Source of the DNA: Oceanispirochaeta sp. M1
GTDB taxonomy: Bacteria > Spirochaetota > Spirochaetia > DSM-2461
Direction of reading: 5' to 3'
DNA length: 40,944 nt
NCBI RefSeq assembly: GCF_003346715.1
Contig: NZ_QQPQ01000042.1
Coordinates: forward strand, 1 to 40,944
In this document: positions 32,997 through 40,841 of the stretch, in pieces
Numbering within the stretch: the first letter of the stretch is position 1
Layout of the letters: each line of letters starts with the position of its first letter
Program-made: the position numbers and the translations under genes
Notes under the pieces: generated by a model
The model's database searches: none
What the model saw: only the letters and a program-made list of their open reading frames with translations
What the model was told of the DNA's origin: nothing

Positions 32997-34604
32997 ATGA
33001 CTGTCAAGTTACCAAAAATCCTGAAGAAATTTGAAAATGATCCTCTATCAAGGAAACTGAGAGTAAAACGGCTTTTTTTTCTGGAATGTCTGATCCTCGG
33101 ACTGTTAATATTGATACTGCCGATTGTATATATATATATCCCCATTCTTATCACAATCATATTTCTGGCCATTGCCAACGGCGCGGCCATAATTATGGTC
33201 ATCAGGGGAAAGCTATCGGTCTCAGAAAATCTGCATTTCCTGTCTCTGGCTATCACCCATACAGTCCTGCTTCTTTTTGCAACCGATAGGATATATGATG
33301 TTGCCTTTTTTACTATAACAGGAACCTTCTTTCTTATGGATATTCTGCTTACAACAACAAAGTCCTGGCGGTTGTACTTTATGGCCAGTCTCATTGTTCT
33401 CACTCCCATACTGTCCAGTTACCTTTTTCTGATGGACCCCCTCATGGAAGAAGCCGAGAGAATGACCCTTATAGATCTGAGCACTCTTTTAATCATGGCC
33501 ATGGGGGTAGGATTAATCATTATTGTACAATTCCGGGATTCAAAAAATCTCCTGTCCATGACACTTTCTGAAGCAGAAAGCAGTGAACAGCGTTATCAGA
33601 AGGTTCGGAAACTGGTGGTCCAGTCCCAGAGCTCCATGTTGATTGGAGACACACTGGAGGAAACATCCAACACAACTCTGGATGCGGTTAATGATATGAG
33701 AATCGATATTTCGGAAGTTCAGGAGGGGATCTTTTCCCTTTCAAATACTGTAGACAATTACAGCCGCAACTCTGAGGCCGCCCTGGATGTGGCAGAGAAA
33801 CTGGATGCCTCCAATAAGGATCAGAGTTCCGCCATCACAGAGTCTGCTTCGTCGATAGAGGAAATGTCAGCGTCTATCGTTAATATCTCCCGTGTCTCCG
33901 AAAGTAAAAAATCCAATATAGAAAATCTGGTAAATCTTGCCGATAACAGCCGGGGTATGATGAGACAGATGAAACAGGCCATGGGAAACATCGAAAAAAC
34001 CGGCAATGAGGTTATGGATGTAATAAGCATTATTGAGGATGTTGCTGCAAAGACCAATCTTCTTGCAATGAATGCCGCTATCGAAGCAGCTCATGCAGGG
34101 GATGCCGGAAAGGGCTTTTCGGTAGTCGCCGATGAAATTAGAAAGCTCTCTGTAACGACAAATGAAAATACCGAACGGATAAAAAGAACAATAGAAACAT
34201 CAAATGAAAATATCCGAACCGCCAGTGTACAAAACAGTGAGGTAGGCACTCTTATTGAAAAAATTCGTACAGATGTGGATGACTTCGCAAAAATCATCAG
34301 TGAGATAATTGACAGCCTTCAGGAGATTGCCAACGGGACCCATGAGGTCAATACAGCTGTAAGTTCCCTTCGGGATATTTCTGTAGAGACTGGAGAGATG
34401 GTTACTGAGCTTAAAGAAAAAATTACATCAAATGACGAGGAAGTAGGAAGAATCTCTGAGATGTCCGGAAGCAGCCAGGAGAAGATCGATCGGACTCTAA
34501 CGTCCTTCCTGGGCATAATCAGCAGCATCGAGCAAGTGAAGGAACTGGGACAGAAGACTACCGGGTCTATGAAAGATCTGAACAGAAATCTCGAGCAGAT
34601 TTAG
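32997..34604 (+). CDS. Methyl-accepting chemotaxis protein
   Basis: 535 residues. About six transmembrane helices occupy residues 25-185 with no large periplasmic domain, so sensing is probably within the membrane or cytoplasmic. A long signalling coiled coil follows, with the conserved tip IEDVAAKTNLLAMNAAIEAA and GKGFSVVADEIRKLS. Residue pairs such as SAITESASSIEEMSASI match methylation helices. It should control CheA via CheW. AAGGA lies 8 nt upstream of the start. It stands alone, and its end overlaps the convergent TetR gene. There is no HAMP domain that I can see. Confidence 0.9.
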   Translation: MTVKLPKILKKFENDPLSRKLRVKRLFFLECLILGLLILILPIVYIYIPILITIIFLAIANGAAIIMVIRGKLSVSENLHFLSLAITHTVLLLFATDRIYDVAFFTITGTFFLMDILLTTTKSWRLYFMASLIVLTPILSSYLFLMDPLMEEAERMTLIDLSTLLIMAMGVGLIIIVQFRDSKNLLSMTLSEAESSEQRYQKVRKLVVQSQSSMLIGDTLEETSNTTLDAVNDMRIDISEVQEGIFSLSNTVDNYSRNSEAALDVAEKLDASNKDQSSAITESASSIEEMSASIVNISRVSESKKSNIENLVNLADNSRGMMRQMKQAMGNIEKTGNEVMDVISIIEDVAAKTNLLAMNAAIEAAHAGDAGKGFSVVADEIRKLSVTTNENTERIKRTIETSNENIRTASVQNSEVGTLIEKIRTDVDDFAKIISEIIDSLQEIANGTHEVNTAVSSLRDISVETGEMVTELKEKITSNDEEVGRISEMSGSSQEKIDRTLTSFLGIISSIEQVKELGQKTTGSMKDLNRNLEQI

Positions 34605-35275
34605 ATCGCCAGCCCGTTTCTGATAAAATCCATGATTCCGGCGATCAGGGCATCGTCATCATCGGCGATGTCTGTGCCGGCATAGACTTTGAGTCTTTCT
34701 CTGTAGTAGGCACTGGAAGAAGAGAACTGAACCATCATGATCAGGTTGTCCAGGCAGAAGGATATTATGCCTGGATGAACCTCATTTCGGATAATTCCCT
34801 TTTCTTTTGCCTCATCCAGGTATTCTCTGTACAGCTTTGCAGTAATTCCTTCCATCTTAAGAGATATTTTGTTGGCCAGGGCACTGAGTCCTTCGGTTGA
34901 AACATCCAGATAAATCTGATTAATCTCTTTGTATTTTCTGGAATAATCCATACTTGTTCTCAGCAGGGCCTCAATACATACGAAGATGTCACCTTCCATC
35001 TCAACTATTTCACTGAGAGCCTTCTCCAGCAGAGCATATCCCCAGTCCAGAACGGTCATGATCAGGGCTTCTTTGGAGTCAAAATACCTGTACATCCCTC
35101 CGATGCTGATCCCCGCATTTTTGGCTATGGTATTGATACTGGCCGCATTGTAACCCTTTGCAGCAAACTCAGTTATGGCAATATTTAATATTCTTTCCCG
35201 TTTTTCCGGAGCTATATTTTCAAATGTTTTCTTATGGTAATGTTCGTTTAAACCTGTTTCACCGGTTTTCTTCAT
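34601..35275 (-). CDS. TetR-family transcriptional regulator
   Basis: 224 residues. The TetR helix-turn-helix runs from about 22 to 68: RERILNIAITEFAAKGYNAASI, then IAKNAGISIGGMYRYFDSKEALI. The C-terminal ligand domain is about 150 residues and ends in an acidic stretch. It is divergent from the SCP2/aminotransferase/transketolase operon, whose start region carries a 22-bp TetR-like palindrome (35421-35442), so it very probably represses that operon and responds to a hydrophobic substrate or product. AAGGAA precedes the start. The stop overlaps the MCP stop by 3 nt. Confidence 0.9.
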   Translation of the reverse strand: MKKTGETGLNEHYHKKTFENIAPEKRERILNIAITEFAAKGYNAASINTIAKNAGISIGGMYRYFDSKEALIMTVLDWGYALLEKALSEIVEMEGDIFVCIEALLRTSMDYSRKYKEINQIYLDVSTEGLSALANKISLKMEGITAKLYREYLDEAKEKGIIRNEVHPGIISFCLDNLIMMVQFSSSSAYYRERLKVYAGTDIADDDDALIAGIMDFIRNGLAI

Positions 35276-35388
35276 CTTTATTCCTTACAAAAATATTGGA
35301 TAGTCATCCATTATCACCGGAATTCTTGCAAATTCGGGGATAAAACACAAGAGCTATGACTTGACTTGACCTGGAGGATAAAAAGGCC

Positions 35389-35416
35389 TTGCGTTATTTC
35401 AGATCTATTGTATCAT
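35389..35416 (+). promoter_or_regulatory. Promoter of the SCP2/aminotransferase/transketolase operon
   Basis: TTGCGT (35389-35394), a 16-bp spacer and TATCAT (35411-35416). The expected start point lies within the TetR-like palindrome, which begins 4 bp later. Confidence 0.55.
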
Positions 35417-35420
35417 AAAA

Positions 35421-35442
35421 AGAGAGCGAGCGCTCGCACTCT
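35421..35442. promoter_or_regulatory. TetR-type operator
   Basis: AGAGAGCGAGC and GCTCGCACTCT form a 22-bp palindrome with one mismatched pair; the core GCGAGCGCTCGC is perfect. It resembles operators of TetR-family regulators and lies 38 bp upstream of the first operon gene, over the predicted start point. Confidence 0.82.
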
Positions 35443-35480
35443 TATTGAAAAGGTGTGAACAATAAGTACAGGAGGAATAA

Positions 35481-36236
35481 ATGACTGATTCAAAAGTCAA
35501 AGCCAGATGTAATCTCTTTGCTGTTTTAAGAGGTATTGAATACCTGGTGGAGAATGACAGTGAATGTGCAGAACTGGTAAAAGGAAAGAATCTGTCCATT
35601 CAGTTCAATGTAAAGAATGGACCCAGCGGAAACCTGAGTTTTAAAGACGGCAAAGCCGAGATGAAAGAGGGGAAGCATAGAAGCACTATTCTCTTGTTTT
35701 TCACATCCCCTGATCACTTCAATAAGATGATTGATGGAACGGGTAATCCTATCCCTCTCAAGGGATTTACAAAAATAGGATTCCTCACCGGCCCTTTTAT
35801 GAAACTCGCAGATAAACTTAATTACTATCTACGTCCTGAGGGGGATCTGTTAAAAGATCCTGAGTATTTCAAGATGAATACAGAAATGACAGCCTATGCA
35901 GCATTTTTTGCTCTGGCTGAAATCGGAAATTATGACAGAATGGGACGTATGAGCGCTCATCATATGCCTGATGGTGTATTGCAAGTCATGGTGGAAGATG
36001 GCCTTGGTGTCCAGGTTCATGTGAAAAATGGGACACTCAGTTGTACAAAGGGACATCATGATGATCCCCGGGCCATTCTCAGTTTTAAGACTCTTGATGT
36101 TGCTCATAGGGTTCTTAACGGACAATTGGATACTTATACAGGTCTCGGAAACGGCGAAATGGCTATGCGCGGATTTATTCCCATGCTGGATAATATGAAT
36201 CCTCTGCTGGATCTTGTCCCACTGTATCTGAGCTGA
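35481..36236 (+). CDS. SCP2-like sterol/lipid-carrier domain protein (first)
   Basis: 251 residues, soluble, with no signal peptide. The sequence is compatible with two tandem SCP2-like units. Unit one has LSIQFNVKNGPSGNLSFKDGKAE, then a STILLFFTSPDHFNKMIDG segment. Unit two has VQVHVKNGTLSCTKGHHDDPRAILSF, then LDVAHRVLNGQLDTYTGLG. SCP2 folds bind lipids or hydrophobic molecules in a cavity, so a carrier or scaffold role for a hydrophobic intermediate is inferred. No catalytic motif is evident. AGGAGG precedes the start. It opens the TetR-controlled operon and is 18 nt from the aminotransferase gene. The family call is by eye and moderately certain. Confidence 0.6.
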   Translation: MTDSKVKARCNLFAVLRGIEYLVENDSECAELVKGKNLSIQFNVKNGPSGNLSFKDGKAEMKEGKHRSTILLFFTSPDHFNKMIDGTGNPIPLKGFTKIGFLTGPFMKLADKLNYYLRPEGDLLKDPEYFKMNTEMTAYAAFFALAEIGNYDRMGRMSAHHMPDGVLQVMVEDGLGVQVHVKNGTLSCTKGHHDDPRAILSFKTLDVAHRVLNGQLDTYTGLGNGEMAMRGFIPMLDNMNPLLDLVPLYLS

Positions 36237-36254
36237 GACTGAGGAGAAAAAAAA

Positions 36255-37538
36255 ATGACAGAATTAAAAGAAACTGAAGCTTTAAACAGCTATGAAAAAT
36301 CTATGGAGCTCTATAAGAGAGCTTTGAAAGTTATTCCTGCGGGAATCCCCGGACATCTTGGACCTGTTCAGTCCCAGTTTATCCCGACATCAGCCTATCC
36401 TCTGTATGCAGAAAGGGCAAAGAACTCCTATTTCTGGGATCTGGATGGAAATAAGTTCATCGATTACATGTGTGCCTACGGTCCTAATGTTCTTGGTTAT
36501 AACAATGATGTTGTAGATCAGGCTGCCCGTGAACAGTACGATATGGGGAACTGCATGGCTCTTCCCGGAAAGAAACAGGTGGAGTTTGCTGAACTTCTGG
36601 TAGATACAATCGAGATGGCCGACTGGGCTTTCTTTATGAAGAATGGAGGGGATGCCACTGGTTTTGCAAGAATGATTGCTCATGCCGCTACAGGTCGGGA
36701 TATGGCAATCATGGTTGAGGGCGGATACCACGGAGTTGCTCCCTGGACACAGCCATTGACTCATGCCGGAGTAACCGAAGGGGATGTTGGAAATAATCTG
36801 ATTGTTCCCTGGAACGATGTGGCTGCTGTTGAACGCCTGGTTAAACAATATCCCGGTAGAATCGCCTCATTTATGGCTACTCCCTATGATCATCGGGTTT
36901 TTACTGATAATACACTGCCCGAAGAGGGGTACTGGCAGAAGATCCGCAAGATCTGTACTGATAACGGTATTGTGCTGATCATAGATGATGTTCGCTGTGG
37001 ATTCAGACTGGATCTTGGGGGATCGGCAAAATACTTTGGGTTCAAACCGGACCTGACATGTTACTGCAAGGCCCTTGCCAACGGATATCCCATCTCGGCA
37101 GTCGTAGGAGTTGATTCCCTGAAAGACTCTGCAGCCAAAGTGTTCTATACAGGAAGTTACTGGTCAAGTGCAGCACCCATGGCCGCAGGAGTTGCCTGTA
37201 TCAACGAGCTTAAACGACTGGATGGTGCCAATCTGATGATGGCTATGGGTAAGAAACTGACAGAAGGCCTTGTGAAAGCGGCTTCTGCTGTAGATCTTAA
37301 TCTTCAGATCAGCGGTATTCCTTCGATGTTTTATATGAGACTGACCAATGATAACTCTCTGATGATGCAGCAGGAATTTACATCTGAATGTGCCAGGCGG
37401 GGTGTCTTTTTCACCAGTCATCATAACCATTTTATCAACTGTTCTCTTACAGATGATGATATCAATGACACCGTGAATGTGGCGGCCGATGCTTTCAGCA
37501 TTGTGGCCAAAAATAACCCTGGAAAACTAAACAAATAA
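36255..37538 (+). CDS. Class III PLP aminotransferase (glutamate-1-semialdehyde-aminomutase-like)
   Basis: 427 residues of fold-type I class III. The N-terminus resembles GSA aminomutases (RALKVIPAGIPGHLGPVQ, FWDLDGNKFIDYMCAYGPNVLGYNN). KNGGDATGFARMIAHAATGRD replaces the usual S-G-T-E-A-T form of that region. LIIDDVRCGFRL holds the PLP pyridine-binding Asp (family D-E-V becomes D-D-V), and K272 in CYCKALANGYPIS is the Schiff-base lysine. These departures and the setting with transketolase argue against a heme role (HemL). Amination of a ketone or aldehyde, or an aminomutase step, is likely; the substrate is unknown. GAGGAG precedes the start. Confidence 0.85.
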   Translation: MTELKETEALNSYEKSMELYKRALKVIPAGIPGHLGPVQSQFIPTSAYPLYAERAKNSYFWDLDGNKFIDYMCAYGPNVLGYNNDVVDQAAREQYDMGNCMALPGKKQVEFAELLVDTIEMADWAFFMKNGGDATGFARMIAHAATGRDMAIMVEGGYHGVAPWTQPLTHAGVTEGDVGNNLIVPWNDVAAVERLVKQYPGRIASFMATPYDHRVFTDNTLPEEGYWQKIRKICTDNGIVLIIDDVRCGFRLDLGGSAKYFGFKPDLTCYCKALANGYPISAVVGVDSLKDSAAKVFYTGSYWSSAAPMAAGVACINELKRLDGANLMMAMGKKLTEGLVKAASAVDLNLQISGIPSMFYMRLTNDNSLMMQQEFTSECARRGVFFTSHHNHFINCSLTDDDINDTVNVAADAFSIVAKNNPGKLNK

Positions 37539-37578
37539 CAATTCGGGCCATTCAACAGCCCTGAAAGAGGAGTAATTT

Positions 37579-38430
37579 ATGCCTTTAGATAAAGATGATT
37601 TCCAGATGCTGGAACAGAAATCCAGAGAACTTCGGAAATTGATAATAGATACAGTTGTATGGGCCGGCAGTGGACATGTCGGCGGTGCATTGAGTTCCAT
37701 CGATATGATGACTCTGTTGTATCATAAAGTAATGAAGATTGATCCTGAGCGTCCTGAATGGGAAGATCGAGACCGATTTATCCTGAGCAAGGGTCATATC
37801 GGTGTGGGTCTTGCCCCGGTTCTGGCAGACAAGGGTTATTTTCCCAAGGAGTGGCTGGAAACATATAATCATACTCACAGTTTGCTGGGTATGCATCTGG
37901 ATAAGCATAAGGTTCCCGGTCTGGATGCCTCAACAGGCTCATTGGGTCACGGATTGCCTCTCTCTCTGGGTCTGGCTCTTTCGGCCCGCCTGAAAAAACA
38001 GGATTTCAAGACCTACTGTCTCATGGGTGACGGTGAATGTGATGAAGGTTCCGTCTGGGAAGCAGCCATGGCCATCTCCCATTATAAAGCTACTAATGTC
38101 GTTGCTATCGTTGATAGAAACCGCTGTATGATAGATGGCGAAACTAAGGATGTCATGACTCTGGAACCCTTTGCCGACAAATGGAGAGCCTTTGGTTTTA
38201 ATGTGATCGAAGCCAATGGTCATGATATGAATGAACTCTATGATGCCATAGAGGCCGCTCATAAGGAAACAGAAAAACCCTCTGTCATTATAATGAATAC
38301 ATTGAAGGGATGCGGTGTAGATTTTATGAGCGGAAATTATAAATACCACTATGCCGGTTTTGATGCAGAACGGGCTGAGCACTGTAAAAAAGAAATAGAC
38401 CGTTACCACGATGAACGGATGAATGCTTAG
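37579..38430 (+). CDS. Transketolase, N-terminal subunit (TPP-binding)
   Basis: 283 residues corresponding to the first third to half of transketolase. Seen are GHVGGALSSIDMM, the SKGH motif near residue 73, GSLGHGLPLSLGLALSARL, and the TPP/Mg motif GDGECDEGSVWEA starting at G150-D151-G152. DRNRCMIDG and NGHDMNELYDAIEAA complete the pattern. It acts with the next gene's product as a split transketolase moving two-carbon ketol units. Split forms are a normal family architecture, so this is not a frameshift. AGAGGAG precedes the start. It is 40 nt after the aminotransferase gene. The pentose phosphate pathway is possible, but the neighbours suggest a specialised acceptor. Confidence 0.92.
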   Translation: MPLDKDDFQMLEQKSRELRKLIIDTVVWAGSGHVGGALSSIDMMTLLYHKVMKIDPERPEWEDRDRFILSKGHIGVGLAPVLADKGYFPKEWLETYNHTHSLLGMHLDKHKVPGLDASTGSLGHGLPLSLGLALSARLKKQDFKTYCLMGDGECDEGSVWEAAMAISHYKATNVVAIVDRNRCMIDGETKDVMTLEPFADKWRAFGFNVIEANGHDMNELYDAIEAAHKETEKPSVIIMNTLKGCGVDFMSGNYKYHYAGFDAERAEHCKKEIDRYHDERMNA

Positions 38431-38460
38431 ACCCTGAGCGGCTAAATAAAGGAGTAAAAA

Positions 38461-39468
38461 ATGGGCGGATTAAATTATACAATGGAAGATACAGCCAAGC
38501 TGTCTACAGCTGAATTGTATGGAAAGACCCTGGTTGATCTGGCAGATCAGCACCCCGAGGTCGTAGGTTTGACCAGTGACCTCGCTAAGTCGACAAAAAT
38601 CGGTGTTCTGGGTGAAAAATATCCAGAAAGACTTATCAACGTCGGAATTGCCGAGCAAAATCTGATGGGGACAGCGGCGGGAATGGCCTTGAACGGCATG
38701 GTACCCTTTGTCTCTACTTTTGCGGTATTCACAACAATGAGAGCCCTGGATCAGGTTCATACAGATATCTGTTACCAAAACCTGAATGTGAAGATGATTG
38801 CCACACATGGCGGTCTCTCCTTCGGCCAGGCGGGAACAACCCACCATTGTACCGAAGACATCAGTATCATGAGGTCCATGGCCAACTGTAAGGTGATTAT
38901 CCCGGCAGATGGAATGGAAACCGCCAACGCCGTTCAGGCTGCATATGAGACTCCCGGACCTATCTATATCCGGATCAATCGCGGCTTTGACCAGCAGGTG
39001 TATGATACAACCGAATATGACTATGAAATCGGTAAAGCTGTAGAGCTTCATGAGGGTACGGACCTGACCTTGATTGCCTGTGGCTCTGCTGTCTGGAGTG
39101 CCCGTGAGGCGGCTAAGGTTCTGATGTCTACCGACGGCATCAGTGTCCGTGTCCTGAACATGCATACCATTAAGCCTCTGGATAAAGAGGCTGTTCTCAA
39201 GGCAGTTCATGAAACAAGAAGAATCATAACTGTTGAAGATCATAATATAATCGGCGGTCTGGGTTCTGCAGTTGCCGAGGTTATGGCAGAAAGTGGAAAA
39301 GCCTGTGCCTTCAAACGCCTGGGTGTTCCAGATACCTTCTCCATCATCGGACTCCACGAAGATCTGATGGCCCACTACGGTTATGATGTGAATGGAATCA
39401 TAGCGGCTGTCAGGGAAGTGATGGGCGCCGATTTCGAAGAAGATGACGACTGGAATGATGAGATTTAA
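38461..39468 (+). CDS. Transketolase, C-terminal subunit
   Basis: 335 residues: a pyrimidine-binding domain with the catalytic Glu, E65 in VGIAEQNLMGTAAGMA, then TFAVFTTMRALDQVHTDIC, HGGLSFGQAGTTHHCTEDISIMR, and a C-terminal transketolase domain (VRVLNMHTIKPLDKEAV, VEDHNIIGGLGSAVAEV). It completes the active site of the N-terminal subunit. AAAGGAG precedes the start. The next gene begins 2 nt after its stop, so co-translation is likely. DXP synthase or a 2-oxo-acid dehydrogenase E1 is less likely given the motif set and the split. Confidence 0.92.
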   Translation: MGGLNYTMEDTAKLSTAELYGKTLVDLADQHPEVVGLTSDLAKSTKIGVLGEKYPERLINVGIAEQNLMGTAAGMALNGMVPFVSTFAVFTTMRALDQVHTDICYQNLNVKMIATHGGLSFGQAGTTHHCTEDISIMRSMANCKVIIPADGMETANAVQAAYETPGPIYIRINRGFDQQVYDTTEYDYEIGKAVELHEGTDLTLIACGSAVWSAREAAKVLMSTDGISVRVLNMHTIKPLDKEAVLKAVHETRRIITVEDHNIIGGLGSAVAEVMAESGKACAFKRLGVPDTFSIIGLHEDLMAHYGYDVNGIIAAVREVMGADFEEDDDWNDEI

Positions 39469-39470
39469 TC

Positions 39471-40274
39471 ATGAGTGAAGAATATAAACAAACTGAAGAG
39501 TATTTTGCCAATCAGGTCTTTCTTAATGCCGTTCTTCCCCTGTTGAAGACCGTAGCGGAAGGAAAGGAATCACTCAAAAAAGTCTGGGAAGGAAAAAGCG
39601 GTATCTGTCAGATCCGATGCATGGCAGATGATGGAGATGATGGAACTCATTTTCTGATAGAAGACGGTTCATGGACCGTTAAAAGAGGGCTCTGTGATGA
39701 AAAGCCCAATGTGGAGCTGGTTTTTAAATCCAGGGCTCATCTGAATCAGTTTTTTAAGGGGAAACAGTTTCCATTTCCTGCCATGAAAGGTGTGATCAAA
39801 GGGAAGGGATTATTTTTACCCTTCATGAAATCACTTGTTGGTATGGGTGGTTTGCTCGCCTCAACTGAGGCTCCCAAGACAGAAGAAGATCAGAGAGTAC
39901 TGGTAAAAAGTATGTTTAATCTCCTCTCGACGGGGATAAGTACCCTGAATAAGCTGGGACATCCTAAAGTTAAGGCCTGGACCGAGAAAAGTCCCGACCG
40001 TGTGTATGCATGGACTGTGGGTGAAGATGAAGAGATGGCAGCCTATATCAGAATTAAGGCTGGTAAGAGCAAAGCTTCCCGGGGTATTTACCGCAGGAGT
40101 ATGCCTTTCTTTACTATGCACTTTGATTCTGTGGCCAGTGCTTTGGGAATCCTCCTTGATACGGATGACATGATTGAGTCTACCATGAGCGGTAAGCTGA
40201 CCATGAAGGGTGCTCCTGAATATGGAGCTCAGCTGGGTGAACATATGCTTATGGTCGGTGGTCTGATTCAGTAG
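39471..40274 (+). CDS. SCP2-like sterol/lipid-carrier domain protein (second)
   Basis: 267 residues, soluble, again compatible with two SCP2-like halves. Half one has GTHFLIEDGSWTVKRGL, PNVELVFKSRAHLNQFFKGKQ, then a KGVIKGKGLFLPFM segment. Half two has VYAWTVGEDEEMAAYIRIKAGK, FFTMHFDSVASALGILLDTDD, then MSGKLTMKGAPEYGAQL. It shares general layout with the first SCP2-like protein but little sequence, so the two are not recent duplicates. A role as binding partner or carrier for a hydrophobic substrate of the transketolase/aminotransferase pair is inferred. The start lies 2 nt after the transketolase stop. Confidence 0.6.
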   Translation: MSEEYKQTEEYFANQVFLNAVLPLLKTVAEGKESLKKVWEGKSGICQIRCMADDGDDGTHFLIEDGSWTVKRGLCDEKPNVELVFKSRAHLNQFFKGKQFPFPAMKGVIKGKGLFLPFMKSLVGMGGLLASTEAPKTEEDQRVLVKSMFNLLSTGISTLNKLGHPKVKAWTEKSPDRVYAWTVGEDEEMAAYIRIKAGKSKASRGIYRRSMPFFTMHFDSVASALGILLDTDDMIESTMSGKLTMKGAPEYGAQLGEHMLMVGGLIQ

Positions 40275-40307
40275 GATCTCAGGGTTCTATGAATAAAGGA
40301 ATGTATA

Positions 40308-40841
40308 ATGAGAATTAAGTCATTAAGTCATGCCGGTATAACAGTCAGCAGCATTGAGAAGTCCGCTCGCTGGTACTGGGATGTATTTAAAATGCCCCTG
40401 GTTAGTGTAAGTGAGCTTACAAAAGAGGAAGTTGAAGCTAAAAAGGATCTCTATAGACTGGAGGACTGTTCTGTGCGCCTCGGTTTTCTTCTCTGTCCAA
40501 AGGGTGGAGTAGTGGAGATTTTTGAGTTTTCCCGGACTGAAGCAGCCAGTCACCGCTGGAATGCCCCCGGGGTCACTCATTTCACTCTTGATGCTAAAAA
40601 TATCAAGAAATGGCATGCAAAATTATCAGCCAGAGATGATGTGGACGTTCTCTGTCCTCCTCAGACAACAGATGGAAATGAGTGGTTTTTCTTTAGAGAT
40701 CCCGATGGAAATCTGATTGAGCTGATAGACCTGAAGTTTAATTATTTCCTTATGAGAAGACTGGGGAAGCTTGCAGGTTTCCTGATGAGAAAAGGTCCTT
40801 ATAAATCCTATTATAGTTCACAGCTGTCCAAGATAATTTGA
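40308..40841 (+). CDS. VOC-superfamily (glyoxalase/dioxygenase fold) metalloprotein, 3' end inside an IS repeat
   Basis: 177 residues. Two beta-alpha-beta-beta-beta modules provide the likely metal ligands H8 (SHAGI), E70 or E73 (VVEIFEF), H91 (VTHFTLD) and E138 (NLIELID), as in glyoxalase I-like or extradiol-type enzymes. DPDGNLIELID is the usual C-terminal motif. The reaction is not predictable; isomerisation, C-C cleavage or dioxygenation are all known in the family. The stop codon and residues 171-177 (SQLSKII) lie within the terminal repeat starting at 40817, so the C-terminus may be supplied by the inserted element. The catalytic core is intact. It is the last gene of the TetR-controlled operon. 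Confidence 0.8.
   Translation: MRIKSLSHAGITVSSIEKSARWYWDVFKMPLVSVSELTKEEVEAKKDLYRLEDCSVRLGFLLCPKGGVVEIFEFSRTEAASHRWNAPGVTHFTLDAKNIKKWHAKLSARDDVDVLCPPQTTDGNEWFFFRDPDGNLIELIDLKFNYFLMRRLGKLAGFLMRKGPYKSYYSSQLSKII

Noticed and set aside
36255-37538. hemL (glutamate-1-semialdehyde 2,1-aminomutase) of heme synthesis
   Set aside because: The SGTEAT-type and DEV motifs are altered, no other heme gene is near, and the operon context is transketolase and SCP2-like proteins. Not fully excluded.
38470-39375. 301-codon antisense reading frame opposite the transketolase C-terminal gene
   Set aside because: It mirrors a highly conserved gene, shows no recognisable domain and is explained by codon bias on the opposite strand. 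The same applies to the antisense frames at 5404-5865 and 36390-36848.
37579-39468. Split transketolase as a frameshifted or broken gene
   Set aside because: Each half has its own ribosome-binding site, start and complete domains. Two-subunit transketolases are a known family form.
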